64,000 nucleotides of DNA. It comes from Heterobilharzia americana. Lineage: Eukaryota; Platyhelminthes; Trematoda; Strigeidida; Schistosomatidae. The stretch is taken from assembly GCA_944470555.2 (NCBI GenBank), contig OX104128.1, positions 1,426,001 to 1,490,000 of the forward strand, written 5' to 3'. The translations under genes were made by a program, and so were the position numbers. This document shows positions 10,945 through 21,009 of this stretch, piece after piece (within the stretch, counting starts at the first letter, position 1; every line of letters starts with the position of its first letter). A model generated the notes under the pieces. The model ran no database searches and was not told where the DNA came from. It saw only the letters and a program-made list of their open reading frames with translations.

Positions 10945-11312
10945 TCCCACAAACCTCCCAAATGAACTATTTATTGTCTAATGCTGATTAGTGACTTGTT
11001 TCGAAATGCAATTCTCGAAGTTCTAATGAAAAGTCATGACCGGTGGGGTAAATGTGGTCGACGTGAGGAAAAATACGACAACAGTGGATGGATAATGTGT
11101 CATGTCGTGAACTGAAAGAAGTGGGAAATTTGGGTTACTGGGTTTCGATCAGCTGTCTGACTGCGGAACCTTAGGATCCTAGGTTGGACCAGTGTTAAAT
11201 TCGTGTGTGCGCAGTGCTGAGGAATCCCATACTAGGACGAAACATCTGTCTATTGCTCCCAGGTCTCCAACTGATGTTAGTCCATGATGAATACTAAGTT
11301 GAAATCGAAGTG
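10945..11312 (+). repeat. SINE-1 copy
   Basis: Full-length layout of the family: the 5' block 'GACCGGTGGGGTAAATG', a degraded tRNA-like A/B-box part (11,145-11,200), then 'GTGCGCAGTGCTGAGGA', 'CCCATACTAGGACGAAAC' and the 3' block 'CTGATGTTAGTCCATGATGAATAC'. It matches copies at 13,585, 24,830, 41,190 and 43,940. Confidence 0.7.
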
Positions 11313-11420
11313 AAGTACAGCAATTTACAGTAGGTTCTAAACAAAACAAAAATCGGTGGTACTACTTTCAAAAATAAGCAGAGATAATACGTGTTGAAGT
11401 CTTTATTCATTGGTGTGATA

Positions 11421-11637
11421 CTATCTACTGTTGCATGTTTTCTCAAAATCCTCCAAGTTTTCGATACACTTTGGATCTTGTTGTATCATCGCTATCATTG
11501 TACTTCGATATGATGAGTCTTTGTGATAACAGAATGCTATACGTTTCTTAGTTTGATTGTGTTTAGGTTTCAAAAACGGAGAGAAACAATTCATCAGTAG
11601 GCATTGGTGTTTGTATCTCTGACTGAAAGGCGTGCCG
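11421..11637 (-). CDS. Unidentified coding-like segment, possible terminal exon or retrogene remnant
   Basis: The minus strand is open for about 70 codons, ending at TAG (11,423-11,421), in sequence that matches none of the repeat families. The C-terminal part includes HNQTKKRIAFCYHKD and ENLEDFEKTCNSR, with natural-looking codon use. An AATAAA lies about 20 nt after the stop. A fair splice acceptor (CGCCTTTCAG) sits near 11,621-11,630, where LINE-B sequence of the opposite strand begins. It could be the last exon of a gene, a processed-pseudogene end, or chance. I do not recognise the protein. Confidence 0.25.
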
Positions 11638-12400
11638 AGTAAGTACATCACCTTATTAAAGGCTCCCTACTCGAACGCTTGTGGGAGTGTTACACCCTAT
11701 GGTGAGATGTCCGCGGAGCTGTGCTCATCGAGTGTTGTCCGTCAAAGGTGCCCACTCTCTTCATTCTTACTCAATTTTATCATAGATATTCTCATGGAAA
11801 TCACCCTCTCATCACCTTACTGACTACACAGAGGTTGACCTAATCAGAGGAGAATTTTCTTTAGACCTAGAATATGCAGATGACATAGTCCTGTTAGGTG
11901 AAGACGCTGACTAGATGCAGAGTCTCCTGAACAATTTGAGTGGCAGTTTGAGAATGTTTGTGATGCGTTTCTCACCACCACCACATGCAAAGTGTTGTTC
12001 CAGGATTGGTCATCAACGGTGCTGCGGTTAATAAGTATAGTGATTGTGTGTGTCGATCACTTCACTTAACTGAGAAGTAGGATCAGCTCCGTCCTACTGG
12101 CTCAGTGGCCGGTGAAATCTCTGCACGGATACAAAACGCTCGACTGGCTTTCACCAACTTACGCCTCTTGTGTCGCCGTCATGATGTCCGGTTTTCTATT
12201 GAGGATCGCGTGTACTGCGCCTCCACAACAGTCTGCTCTCTTCTATTCTATGGCTGTGAAACATGGCTATTCAAGGTGGAAGACATGAGAAAGCTGGTTT
12301 CAGGTGTTTGACCACTATTGCCTTCGTAGTATAGGCCGTATTCCGTGGTGTCACCGCACTACGTGAGTAACGCATAAGTCAGGTGTAGAGTTTTAGGTAG
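11637..12400 (+). mobile_element. LINE-B fragment, RT to C-terminal region
   Basis: Non-LTR retrotransposon relic. It starts with the KYITLLKA segment and continues to a broken GVRQGCPLS-like motif (about 11,735-11,760). A former YADD box near 11,870-11,890 reads EYADDIVLLGEDA. Next come GEISARIQNARLAFTNLR (12,110-12,165), DRVYCAST and YGCETWLFKVEDMRKL (about 12,247-12,295). Stops and frame changes are frequent. The family also occurs at 29, 38, 40, 48, 51 and 61.5 kb. Confidence 0.75.
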
Positions 12401-12496
12401 TAAGTCACAGTGGGTGTGAAATCAAATAATTCCAACCTTTCGCACGGAAGTCTGATCCGATCTTCTTCACGGAAATAATCAGAATTATAATACCAA

Positions 12497-12497
<1 letters not shown>

Positions 12498-12532
<35 letters not shown>
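12498..12532. repeat. (TA)n microsatellite
   Basis: About 17 consecutive TA units. Confidence 0.9.
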
Positions 12533-12699
12533 TCAATGTCCTTGTTCAATCCTCTGCGTATAGTCATTGTCTGTCTAAACTATGATAACTGATCATTCAG
12601 TGTGAAATTGTATGTCTCTTGTTGTATGGTGTGTGGATGTATGTACTCCAATTCATATTCGTCTTGATTGTAGATCTCTTCGCATAGAATGAAAATGAG

Positions 12700-13265
12700 T
12701 GATAGGAATGATGATGATGATAATGACGGTAATAATGAATCAAATCAATCCAAATTGCGTTGTTGTTGACGCAGAAATAATGGAGTTGAGATTAGTGTTG
12801 AAGGTAAATGTTTTGAGTCACTCTTTCTGCTTAGTAATTAGTAATTGCCAAGAGGCAGCTAACTGTACTTCATCTCACCTGTTCAAACTGTCTAGATTCG
12901 CCTGTATATGTAGAGCTTCGACTGTCAATCTTTTTTGATATGACCCTAAACCTTTTTGTAGAACCTTAGTTCCATCCATCAAAGTCAATTTTGTATCCCA
13001 TTTCTATGGCGTGTAGACCTCTGCTGAGGTTTTAGGGATCTGATTTATGCATAGTTTATGCTCATTGACTCTCACATTTACTTACCTAGCTGTTTCTCTT
13101 ACATATACTGCAGGAAAATCTCTCAGTTTGATTTCATAAACGCAGTTCTGTTGATTTTCTTTAGGTACTACATCTTTAATATTCATTAGAACGTTGGTTA
13201 TTTGTTGCACGAAACTAAACTGTTATGTCGTATTTGTTAGGAATCCTTCTTATTTCTTCTAAAGT
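12700..13265 (-). mobile_element. PLE 3' region with GIY-YIG remnant
   Basis: The minus strand at about 13,140-13,065 reads NCVYEIKLRD...AVYVRETAR, matching the start of a Penelope-type GIY-YIG domain (the Gly of the second motif is replaced by Arg). NVRVNEHK and a tail with QLAASWQLL (about 12,865-12,840) follow. The last motif recurs at about 42,600, supporting a family. This is a different PLE subfamily from the CSCG type. Stops are present. Confidence 0.6.
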
Positions 13266-13510
13266 TTCCTTACGTTATAGGGGGATTATGACAGCGCTAA
13301 ATTATTCATTTATTCATATATATCAGCATGAATATAGTTTTGGATGTGAGTGGATATAACTTCTAAGCTTCTTGTAAGCAATGTTCCCTAGATATTTTTT
13401 TGGATCGAAAAAAAAACAACAGTACATGTAACAAATTTGGCTTCGGCGATATCGTCCTCCTCAACTGTACAGTCAAATTTAAACATAATTTATATACACA
13501 TTTTGTCATG
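13266..13510. other. Unassigned stretch
   Basis: Short AT-rich interval between a PLE remnant and SINE-1 sequence. No feature seen. Confidence 0.35.
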
Positions 13511-13514
13511 GAAC

Positions 13515-13985
13515 ATATCAATATGTTCCTCCAACTGATGTCAGTCTTCGATGAATAACAACTTGAAATATTTCCAAATCTCCACAACCCCTCAAAATTT
13601 AATTGAACTGGTGCTCGTTGGTGACTAGCTTCGAGAAGTATTCCCGAAGTTCCAATGACAAGTCGTGACCGGTGGAGTCAAAGCCTGATGGCCATGAGGA
13701 CAAATACTCAACGATGACATTGGGTGGCGGTTTGCGCTATATCGTGAGCTAACAGAAGTTGGAAATATGGAGCATTGGATTCTGACCCAGTGGCTAGCTC
13801 AATGGTAACGCGCTGGTCGCGGAACCTGAAGGTCGCGGGTTCGATCCCTGCTGGTGGGGTCGTGGGTGCGCACTGCTGAGGAGTCCCATAATAGGACGAA
13901 ACAGTTGTCCAGTGCTCCCAGGTTTCCTTTGTTCCTCCAACTGATGTCAGTCTTTGATGAATAACAACTTGAAATATCATTATGA
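13515..13985 (+). repeat. SINE-1 copy with an extra 3' end upstream
   Basis: 13,515-13,575 is a stray SINE-1 3' block ('CAACTGATGTCAGTCTTCG'). A fuller copy follows from about 13,600. A box 'TGGCTAGCTCAATGGTAACG' lies near 13,790 and B box 'GGGTTCGATCCC' at 13,838-13,849. The 'GTGCGCACTGCTGAGGAGTC' block and a second 3' block follow at 13,934-13,975. The fuller copy has one of the cleanest pol III promoter parts of the family here. Confidence 0.8.
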
Positions 13986-13989
13986 CTTG

Positions 13990-14490
13990 CAAAACAATAA
14001 TTCTTAGTATACTGTGGACAGGAAAATAATAAGATAGTAAAAGTCATACGAATATTAAACAAAATGAATAAAGAAGTGAGATTTAAAATCAAGAAATGAA
14101 GAATATGTGTGTCATAACTTGAATAGAACGTTATCAGTGAAGAAAGGAATGATAAATTAGTAACTGAGTAAAAAAGGTTACATAATATCAAATTACATCA
14201 TGATTCATTCACAAGTAACAACAAAGTACCTGAATGGAAACCCATATATCAGTTGCTTTCAATTTATTAATCAACTGGAAATTACAAGTATCAATCAATG
14301 ACAATTGACAACCATTAAACAAGAGGTAGATATGATTACTCGATGAATAATTGTCTGGTGTTTGAAGTCAATTGGCCGAGTTTTATGTCTGTTTTATGAC
14401 TTGGTTTGTTGATCATTGAACCATAGGGTCAAAGGAATGAAATTGACTTTGCCTAATCTAAGTAGTATTTACATAACTGATACAATAGGA
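13990..14490. other. Unassigned AT-rich stretch
   Basis: The minus frame that crosses 13,799-14,191 mostly reads through SINE-1. Nothing else is recognised. Confidence 0.35.
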
Positions 14491-14491
14491 T

Positions 14492-14622
14492 ATGGCATGG
14501 CGAACCACCTCCTAAATCTTTACTGAAGTGCAAAATGTATGAAAACATACGACTGCAGTAAAGAAATCATTCTCTTAGCTGTATATTTGTGAACATATGG
14601 TAAAAAGGTTAGAACAGTAGCA
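14492..14622 (+). repeat. ~130-bp direct repeat, copy 1
   Basis: From 'ATGGCATGGCGAACCACCTC' to 'AAAAGGTTAGAACA'. A second copy at about 15,549-15,672 is estimated by eye at 85% identity. The two flank the LINE-A fragment at 14,626-15,520. Unknown family. Confidence 0.65.
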
Positions 14623-14625
14623 TGA

Positions 14626-15520
14626 TTCCTCTCCAGTTTCTGCAAAGGCTTAGGTCTTCCTTCTTTGGCAGTTTGACGAGGTAGCCATTCTTCCAATCAA
14701 CCGGCAGGTACCTTTCCTTCCTTCCAGATCTTCTGCATTAGTGGTATGAGCATGTCCGCTGTTGTCTCTGCGTCCATTCTCAATGCCTCTGGAGGAACCC
14801 ATCTAGTCCTGCTGCTTTCCCAAATTTCAGCAACTCTGCAGCGTACAGGACTTCTGCTTTTATCAGACGGCCTGTCTTCACTTGTAGTTCTGTGGCTGGG
14901 CTGCAGGTGGTATTTCTAAACGCAGTGCAGATGGTGGTCGATTCAAGAGCTTTTTGAAGTGGTCAGCCCATCGTTTCCTTTGTTTCTCCTCTTTAGTAAC
15001 TAGCTTTCCTTCACTATCTTTCACTGGTTTCGTCTGCGTAGATCTCTTCCTGGTTATTTGATAAAATGTTGTCAGGTCTCTCCTACCAGCAGCCTGTTCT
15101 GCTTCACTTATTAGTGTGTAGTCGAAGTGTCTTTTGTCTTGTTCACCTCTTTGTCCTGTGTTTTATACGTTGTACTCAGTTCTTCCCTTCGCTGTTCATC
15201 CTTGCACTGCTTTATCTTCTGTTCACTATCCTCTTCTCCTCTATCAGCTTCCATGTGTCCGTCGAGATCCATTCCATTCCTTGTACTGCCTCTTCTTCTT
15301 CCTTCCTAATACGGTTATGCAGGTTTATTTCCACATCTCTTTCATAGAGTTCCAGTGTTCATCCAAACAGGTTTCTTCAGGGAAGCTGCTCAATGTCTCC
15401 CTTTTTTTCTTGATTGCTGAAGTGAAGATGTCCTGGGCAACCTTTGTAGGTTGATATATGCTGCAGACATTCCATGTCCCCATCCTTACTTTACCTGGGC
15501 TTAGGGCCGGCTAGTAACTA
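14626..15520 (-). mobile_element. LINE-A fragment, endonuclease-RT linker
   Basis: Part of LINE-A not seen elsewhere in the window. On the minus strand at 14,820-14,640 it covers PPEALRMDAETTADMLIPL and the KEGKVP segment just before RT, which overlaps the start of the copy at 3,449-5,032. The sequence upstream of it (15,520-14,830) would be the linker between endonuclease and RT. It is truncated at both ends and frame-shifted. The plus-strand Leu/Ser-rich frames here are antisense shadows. Confidence 0.7.
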
Positions 15521-15548
15521 GTGAACTAGTTAACCAGGCGATGTTATG

Positions 15549-15672
15549 GCATGGTGAACTACCTCCTAAACGTTTGCTTAGGAGCATAAGTCATGAAAAC
15601 ATACGATTGCAGTAACGAAGTCATTCTGTTAGCTGTACATTTGTGAACATATAGTAAAAAGATTAGAACATT
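15549..15672 (+). repeat. ~130-bp direct repeat, copy 2
   Basis: 'ATGGCATGGTGAACTACCTC' to 'AAAAGATTAGAACA', partner of 14,492-14,622. Confidence 0.65.
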
Positions 15673-15769
15673 CCAGGATAATCCCTGGTCAAAGGTCAAT
15701 ATAAATTGCATCGCAAAGGAAAGTTACACAATGAGGAGATAGAAAAAATGGTTACAGAATAAAAATAGT

Positions 15770-16870
15770 TACATCATATGTGGATTATTTAGAGTGATCG
15801 ATAATGTTGTACACACTTCCACTTGAATGTATAATGATGGTTTGGATTTTTGGATCGCTAATGCTTCAGCTATGCCCAGATATCTTAACCTCACTCTTTT
15901 CGAGTGTTTTGGTTCCACTTTGTACAGATTTTGAAGGACTTGTCAAGAGGATGCATTTCTGTTCTCTCCTTGTTAGACAAGTTGGATTGTGTTCTCAAGG
16001 GCATCGCAGAGGTTGGCGCATGGTACGGTCGATGTACAAGGCTCCACAGCACCAATCAAACTAATATACACACAATGATGAGGCCCAATATTTCGGTTTA
16101 TCCGCTGCCTGCTGATGAGTGCTCTTCTGATACTAAGATTAACAGCAGAGAATGTTCTGTTCATGGATCTTGGTCATCTCTTTCTAAGTATATCTACCAC
16201 ATTGTCTCCCTTGATTTTGAGTTTCAATAGCAAAATCTTTTTCGGAGTAGTATGCATGCATAATGTGATGCTTTTCGGCCCATAGATTCTTATCTATAAA
16301 TTTCAGTGATTATCCGTCTTTCATCAGGATTTCTCGCAAGTTTTCTAGTTCATCATGGATGGTATCCTCCGTGCATATTCTTCATATTCTTGAGAAGAAT
16401 AAATTGATAAGATTCCTCTTTCTGCTCAAGGACAAACTGCTTTCAAAATTAATAAACTGCCCTCTCTAAGTGAGCTTTCTGTAAATAGATCTCTGAAGTG
16501 AATTGTCATATTTTCTTTTAAGTTGGATGTCAAGGAAGTGAGTGAATTTGATAAAGGGATAAGCACTGATGAAGTTTTGAAGCAGGTTTTTCAGATCCAT
16601 ATTCTCGTAACAAATAATAAAGGTATCATTTATGTATAGTTTGTAGAAATGAAGTTTGGTGATAATTTTCAACAACACCATATCTTCCAGGTTTGCTAAG
16701 AAGCAGTCAGCTAAGGAATGATCTAGAGGCGATCGAATTTCCACCGTAATCATGTGTTTTCCTGTGTTTAAATAGGATTCTTTAGATATCTGAATTGTAA
16801 TATATCTTACACTGGATAATTTACGCTAAAGAGATTCATTTCGTGGTAGTCTTGAATACAGGTTAGACTT
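15770..16870 (-). mobile_element. PLE fragment: RT catalytic region to GIY-YIG
   Basis: On the minus strand at 16,753-16,466 it reads SPLDHSLADCFLANLEDM, the PLE RT motif that resembles SPLGPLLADIFL. Next come YKLYINDTFIICYEN, where the usual Tyr-x-Asp-Asp is Tyr-Ile-Asn-Asp, and FLDIQLKRK...QRSIYRK. The endonuclease part near 16,055-15,985 reads GALYIDRTMRQ, with the second GIY-YIG glycine changed to Asp. Stops separate the blocks, and the loss of an Asp in the RT box shows it is inactive. Confidence 0.8.
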
Positions 16871-16899
16871 ATCAATGTATGTGACTCTCGACTATACAG

Positions 16900-17085
16900 C
16901 TTTATTTACTAGGCTATAAGCAGCATAATGTCTAAAAGCATACAATACTATCTGATTGCTTGGAATGAAGAAGGTGGCCTCGGGTTCAACCTCGGGATCA
17001 TCTGTTTGCAATTAAGATGTTTAAGCCAATTGATATGAGCTAGGGGACTACTCAAACAACGTTGCTATTGTTCAGTTAACTGTTT
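16900..17085 (+). repeat. Possible tRNA-derived repeat
   Basis: 'GCCTCGGGTTCAACCTCGGG' near 16,978-16,997 resembles a T arm with B box. No other copy was recognised. Confidence 0.25.
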
Positions 17086-17089
17086 AATG

Positions 17090-17885
17090 AGACTTTACGT
17101 TTCTTCACGTATTGCCTACCTGAGGAAAATAAACTGTCAGGTATCGTTAGATTTACTAATGTCAAAAATTTTACTTATCAGGTGGTTACAAATTCTGGCT
17201 TCTTTAGTTCTGAATAAAACAATCACTGAACATGATATCATTTACGTGTAATCCTTCTACCTAAATATATGCTTATAGTAAACAGTATTTGTAGCTCAAG
17301 ATATCCAGTATGATATGGGAAGATTTTCCAGTCAAAAATAAACGCTCTAGGTTAGAGAATACTTCATTCTAGATAAATTGGTGAATTCGATAAGCCAATC
17401 AACATATGCAGTTATTATTATCGAATTTCGCAAAAAAATCCGCCATTTACACATACCAATATCTGTTTTCTTTGTTAGTTACTTTTAACTTTTCCTTTCA
17501 AACTATTCGAAATGAAGGGTTACCATGAAAACTTGTTGTATAGAATTATGAAAAGGCTAATATAGATATGAATATATATGATGTTTTATATATAGAAAAA
17601 AATTCAACCGGAAATCATGTAACTGAACAAGATCGTATCTTTATACCACTGAGAAGGAAAGAGAGATTATGTAACCAGATATAATTCATGTCAGATATCC
17701 AATGTTATAATACAACCTTGGTTGACTCTTGTTTCCGTCCTCGATAAACATACTAGATGACGAATTAAATTCAGTGTAGATGAACTGGTTAAAATAAAAA
17801 ATTTTTGCTGAGAACTAACGAAAAGAGAATATGAAAACCGATAGGAAAATTAAGTATACAGAGTAGTTAATGTTAATTAGATGCA
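17090..17885. other. Unassigned AT-rich stretch
   Basis: No gene or known repeat seen. Confidence 0.35.
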
Positions 17886-17891
17886 AGCAAC

Positions 17892-19095
17892 TGTCTACCT
17901 CAACTTCATCGACTTTGAAGAGGCCGGCATTCGATAGCGTCGACCGAGAAGTAATTTAGAATTTGCTTCAACACTACGGAGTGCTAAAACTCTTTATCAA
18001 CCTCATTCAACAACTATATGAAAAGGCCATATGCCAAGTGGTCCACAACGGAAAGCTCAGCAACGCCTTTGTAGTGAAGACAGAGGTCAGGAGTAGGACA
18101 ACGTTACCTACTATCACCTATGATATTCCTGATTGTGGTCGACTGGATCATGTAACAAACTCTCTCGAACGAGAAGAGGGGATACACTACACCAATGAAA
18201 ACAGTCTAGGAGATTCGGATTTCGCCGATGAGCATTTATGTATCATGTCTCGTCGCATGAACTCAAAGATCTACAGGCAAAAACTAACAAGCTGACAGAA
18301 GAAGCTAGGCAGCGAAAATGGGACTTCAAGTGAATGTTGAGAAGACACAGGTGATGAAGATACCCAACCAACAACAAGCACCAGTCACCATTAAGGTGAG
18401 AAACCGAAAGTAAGTTTCCTCTTCCACTTACCTTGGCTAGGCAGCATCCTTTCAACTACAGGTGGTGGTGGTGGCACAGACGAGAATGTCAAAACCAGGA
18501 TCGAAAAAGCAAGACAGGCATTCATCAATCTGAAATCAGAATGCAGATCTAATGCACTCACCACAAACAACAAAATCTCGATTTTCAACACCAATGTCAA
18601 GTCAAGTCACTACTACTATATGGTTGAGAAACTTGGTGCGTCACGAAAAGCATTTCCAACAAACTACATACATACATACATCACATCAACAGCTGCCACC
18701 TACACTCACTCGATACTGACACTGAAGATCAGATGGACGGCCAGAATACTAAGAATAAGCAAGCAACAAGGAACTGTGACTGGCAAGGTATCAACCAAGA
18801 ACCTATCAGGCAAGAAGTATGCAGTGGTGTAGATGGACTGGGCATACACTAAGAAGGCCGACTGGGCACATCACACGCCAGGTCAGCCAGTCTCTCGAGT
18901 GGAATCCAAATGGGAAACGAAGAGTTGGGTGTTGGTGCCGAGAATGATATGGAGGAGATGATGTGAGGAAGAAATGAAAGCTTGTGGGCAGTGGTGGGGC
19001 CAGGTTCAAAAGATTGCAGAGAAGTGTACAGTGGAATGGAGACGTGCTACTGAATCCCTATATTCCACTAGGAACCCAAAGGACAAATAATAATA
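17892..19095 (+). mobile_element. LINE-A fragment, RT motif to tail
   Basis: It starts at YLNFIDFEEAG and a frame-shifted FDSVDREV (17,895-17,960), followed by INLIQQLYEKAICQVVHNGKL. The catalytic box reads DFADEHLCIMS (about 18,216-18,248), so the second Asp of FADD is Glu. The C-terminal block, the TTCCACTAGGAACCC signature and an AATAATATT tail at 19,085-19,097 follow. A CATA expansion lies at 18,664-18,684. The piece 17,999 to about 18,975 is closely matched in inverse orientation at 24,494-23,484. Confidence 0.85.
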
Positions 19096-19099
19096 TTAC

Positions 19100-19555
19100 T
19101 ACCTAGATAGGATTACATTTCAGTGGGCGTTTGAATTTTGTTTAAAATTTCAAAACGAAATAAGCTCTTTATAAACTCCTGGAAAGTTTGATTACCTTTC
19201 AGAAGTCACTAGTTAAAAGTTAACGAAATTCAGCATCATCTTACAACCTTTAATTACTGACATCTTTCAGTAAACAGTGAATATACATTGAAATTGTCCA
19301 CTTTATTGGTATAAAAACTAGTTTTAATCGCTAAGGAAATCAATATTAGGTCATGTTGCTTAGTGTTACCTACAGATGGAACCCTCCTCATCTCCTACGC
19401 TTTCATCACTAATTTATATAGTCACTTCTTCGGGTTAAGCAGTTTTCTTTTACATGAGTAACTGGCTTTTGATCTGTACCATAAGTAGAATTAATTAGCA
19501 TGCTGAGATTGCGGAAAAAAATGGCATCCTAAGCCATGGGTGTATACACTGAACT
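19100..19555. other. Unassigned stretch
   Basis: Nothing recognised. Confidence 0.35.
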
Positions 19556-19558
19556 TCT

Positions 19559-19922
19559 ATGATTATTATTATTATTATTATTAGTCCCTTGGGTTCCTAG
19601 TGGAACATACGGCTTCACTAGCACGTCTCCAGTGAATTCTGTTCTCTGAGATCTTTGAACCTGGTTCCACGACAGCCCACAACCTCTCATTTCCTCCTCA
19701 CACCATTTCTCCTCCATGTCACCCTCGGACGTCCAACTCGTCGCTTCCCATGGGGATTCCACTCGAGTAACTGGCCTGACGCGTGATGTCCCCAGTCGGC
19801 CTTCTCAGTGCATGCCCAATCCATCTCCACTTCCTCCTGCATATTTGTTGCGTGATAGGTTCTTGGTTGGTTCGTTCATAGAGTTCCTTGTTGCTTATTC
19901 TTTCTGGCCATCTGACCTTCAG
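19559..19922 (-). mobile_element. LINE-A 3' fragment
   Basis: (ATT)n tail at 19,562-19,583, complement of the TTCCACTAGGAACCC signature at 19,592-19,606, and the terminal coding block up to WPERISNKELYERTNQEP (about 19,905-19,850). About 360 bp remain. Confidence 0.85.
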
Positions 19923-19924
19923 TG

Positions 19925-20385
19925 ATTTCACCTAATAAATTTGATCACTATTCACCAATGAACTAGAGGAGTTTTCCAAACTGGATGATCAATTATTGTT
20001 AGCCTACAGAGGCAACGTAACGTCCGTATGGATTCCATTTATGAAGATGCACGATAAACTATGGCTGGTATATCCAGTACTGTTTTAACAATTACCCATA
20101 TAACTGAATAACTTGGCTACGCATAATGACTTCACCACTGCAGTTCACAAATATGAATTAACAACTGAACAGTTAATTAAACCTCAGGTACTGAAGAAAT
20201 ACCTTACGAAGATTCAAGCCATTTCTTTTGTAATATAAACTTAAAACAAGTAACAAAGTAGGAGAAATCAGGAGAGAAATGTTTTCAACACCTTGAAAAG
20301 TACATTTTTGAAGAAAAACAAAACTGTTAAATCTTTGTACTTTCTGATGAAATTAAAGTGAAGATTGCAAAACAGAATTTGGGCG
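19925..20385. other. Unassigned stretch
   Basis: Nothing recognised. Confidence 0.35.
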
Positions 20386-20389
20386 ATGT

Positions 20390-20545
20390 AGTCCCCATAG
20401 TACAGTACTGGGGTGGTAATGCAGAGGTTTATGACTTAGAGTCTACTGAGGTTCAGGTTTCCTTTTTACCCTCAATCATTACACAGTATAACGTATACAA
20501 GTCTAACAAACCACAACTATCTTAGATAATTCCACTATTCTGGTA
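20390..20545 (+). repeat. SINE-2 right half, decayed
   Basis: Core-like 'GGGGTGGTAATGCAGAGG' with 'GGTTCAGGTTTCC', then a decayed right terminus 'TTTACCCTCAATCATTACA' and the outer 'AAACCACAACTATCTTAGATA', which is inverted relative to the left outer motif. Confidence 0.5.
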
Positions 20546-20559
20546 TTGAATGATCGTCT

Positions 20560-21005
20560 GTAGGACTTGATTAGGCATATTGATCATTGGAGAATAACTA
20601 ATCAGTGTCACTTATACTGTCTTTAATGATCAGCAGATAATGAAAATTAGGAAATAGACTTATTGAGCGAAAAAATATATTCCTGTTCAATTACATCTGT
20701 ATCTTGGGCTCTAAGCCAATATATGTAGGTTTACAATTCAATCAAAATACCAATCAAGTGGTGGGGTGGTGGTGATAGGTAAACAATAATAATGGAGATT
20801 TTAAGTAAGTCATGAAGATGATAAGTTTTAGAAACTGAGATGTAAATCATCAATGGAGTAATTAAAATTGGAAATAAGAAGCAGGCTATCCTTAGATAAA
20901 TGGAGTGATTTTCGAGGAGTGTCTACTTATAAACAAAAGATTACTACGTGATATTAAGCAAACAAATGAATATTGATAGAAACAAGACGGAGAAGAGGTG
21001 TACAA
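20560..21005. other. Unassigned stretch
   Basis: AT-rich, no supported feature. Confidence 0.35.
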
Positions 21006-21009
21006 AGTA

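Noticed and set aside
13799..14191. 130-codon minus-strand frame with an apparently hydrophobic start
   Set aside because: Its second half is SINE-1 sequence including the B box. The first half is AT-rich, which gives Phe/Ile/Leu by composition.
15066..15454. Ser/Leu-rich plus-strand frames resembling membrane segments
   Set aside because: Antisense of the LINE-A endonuclease-RT linker on the minus strand.
19551..19932. Target-site duplication around the LINE-A fragment at 19,559
   Set aside because: Only a short imperfect match (TGATT) is visible at the two ends.
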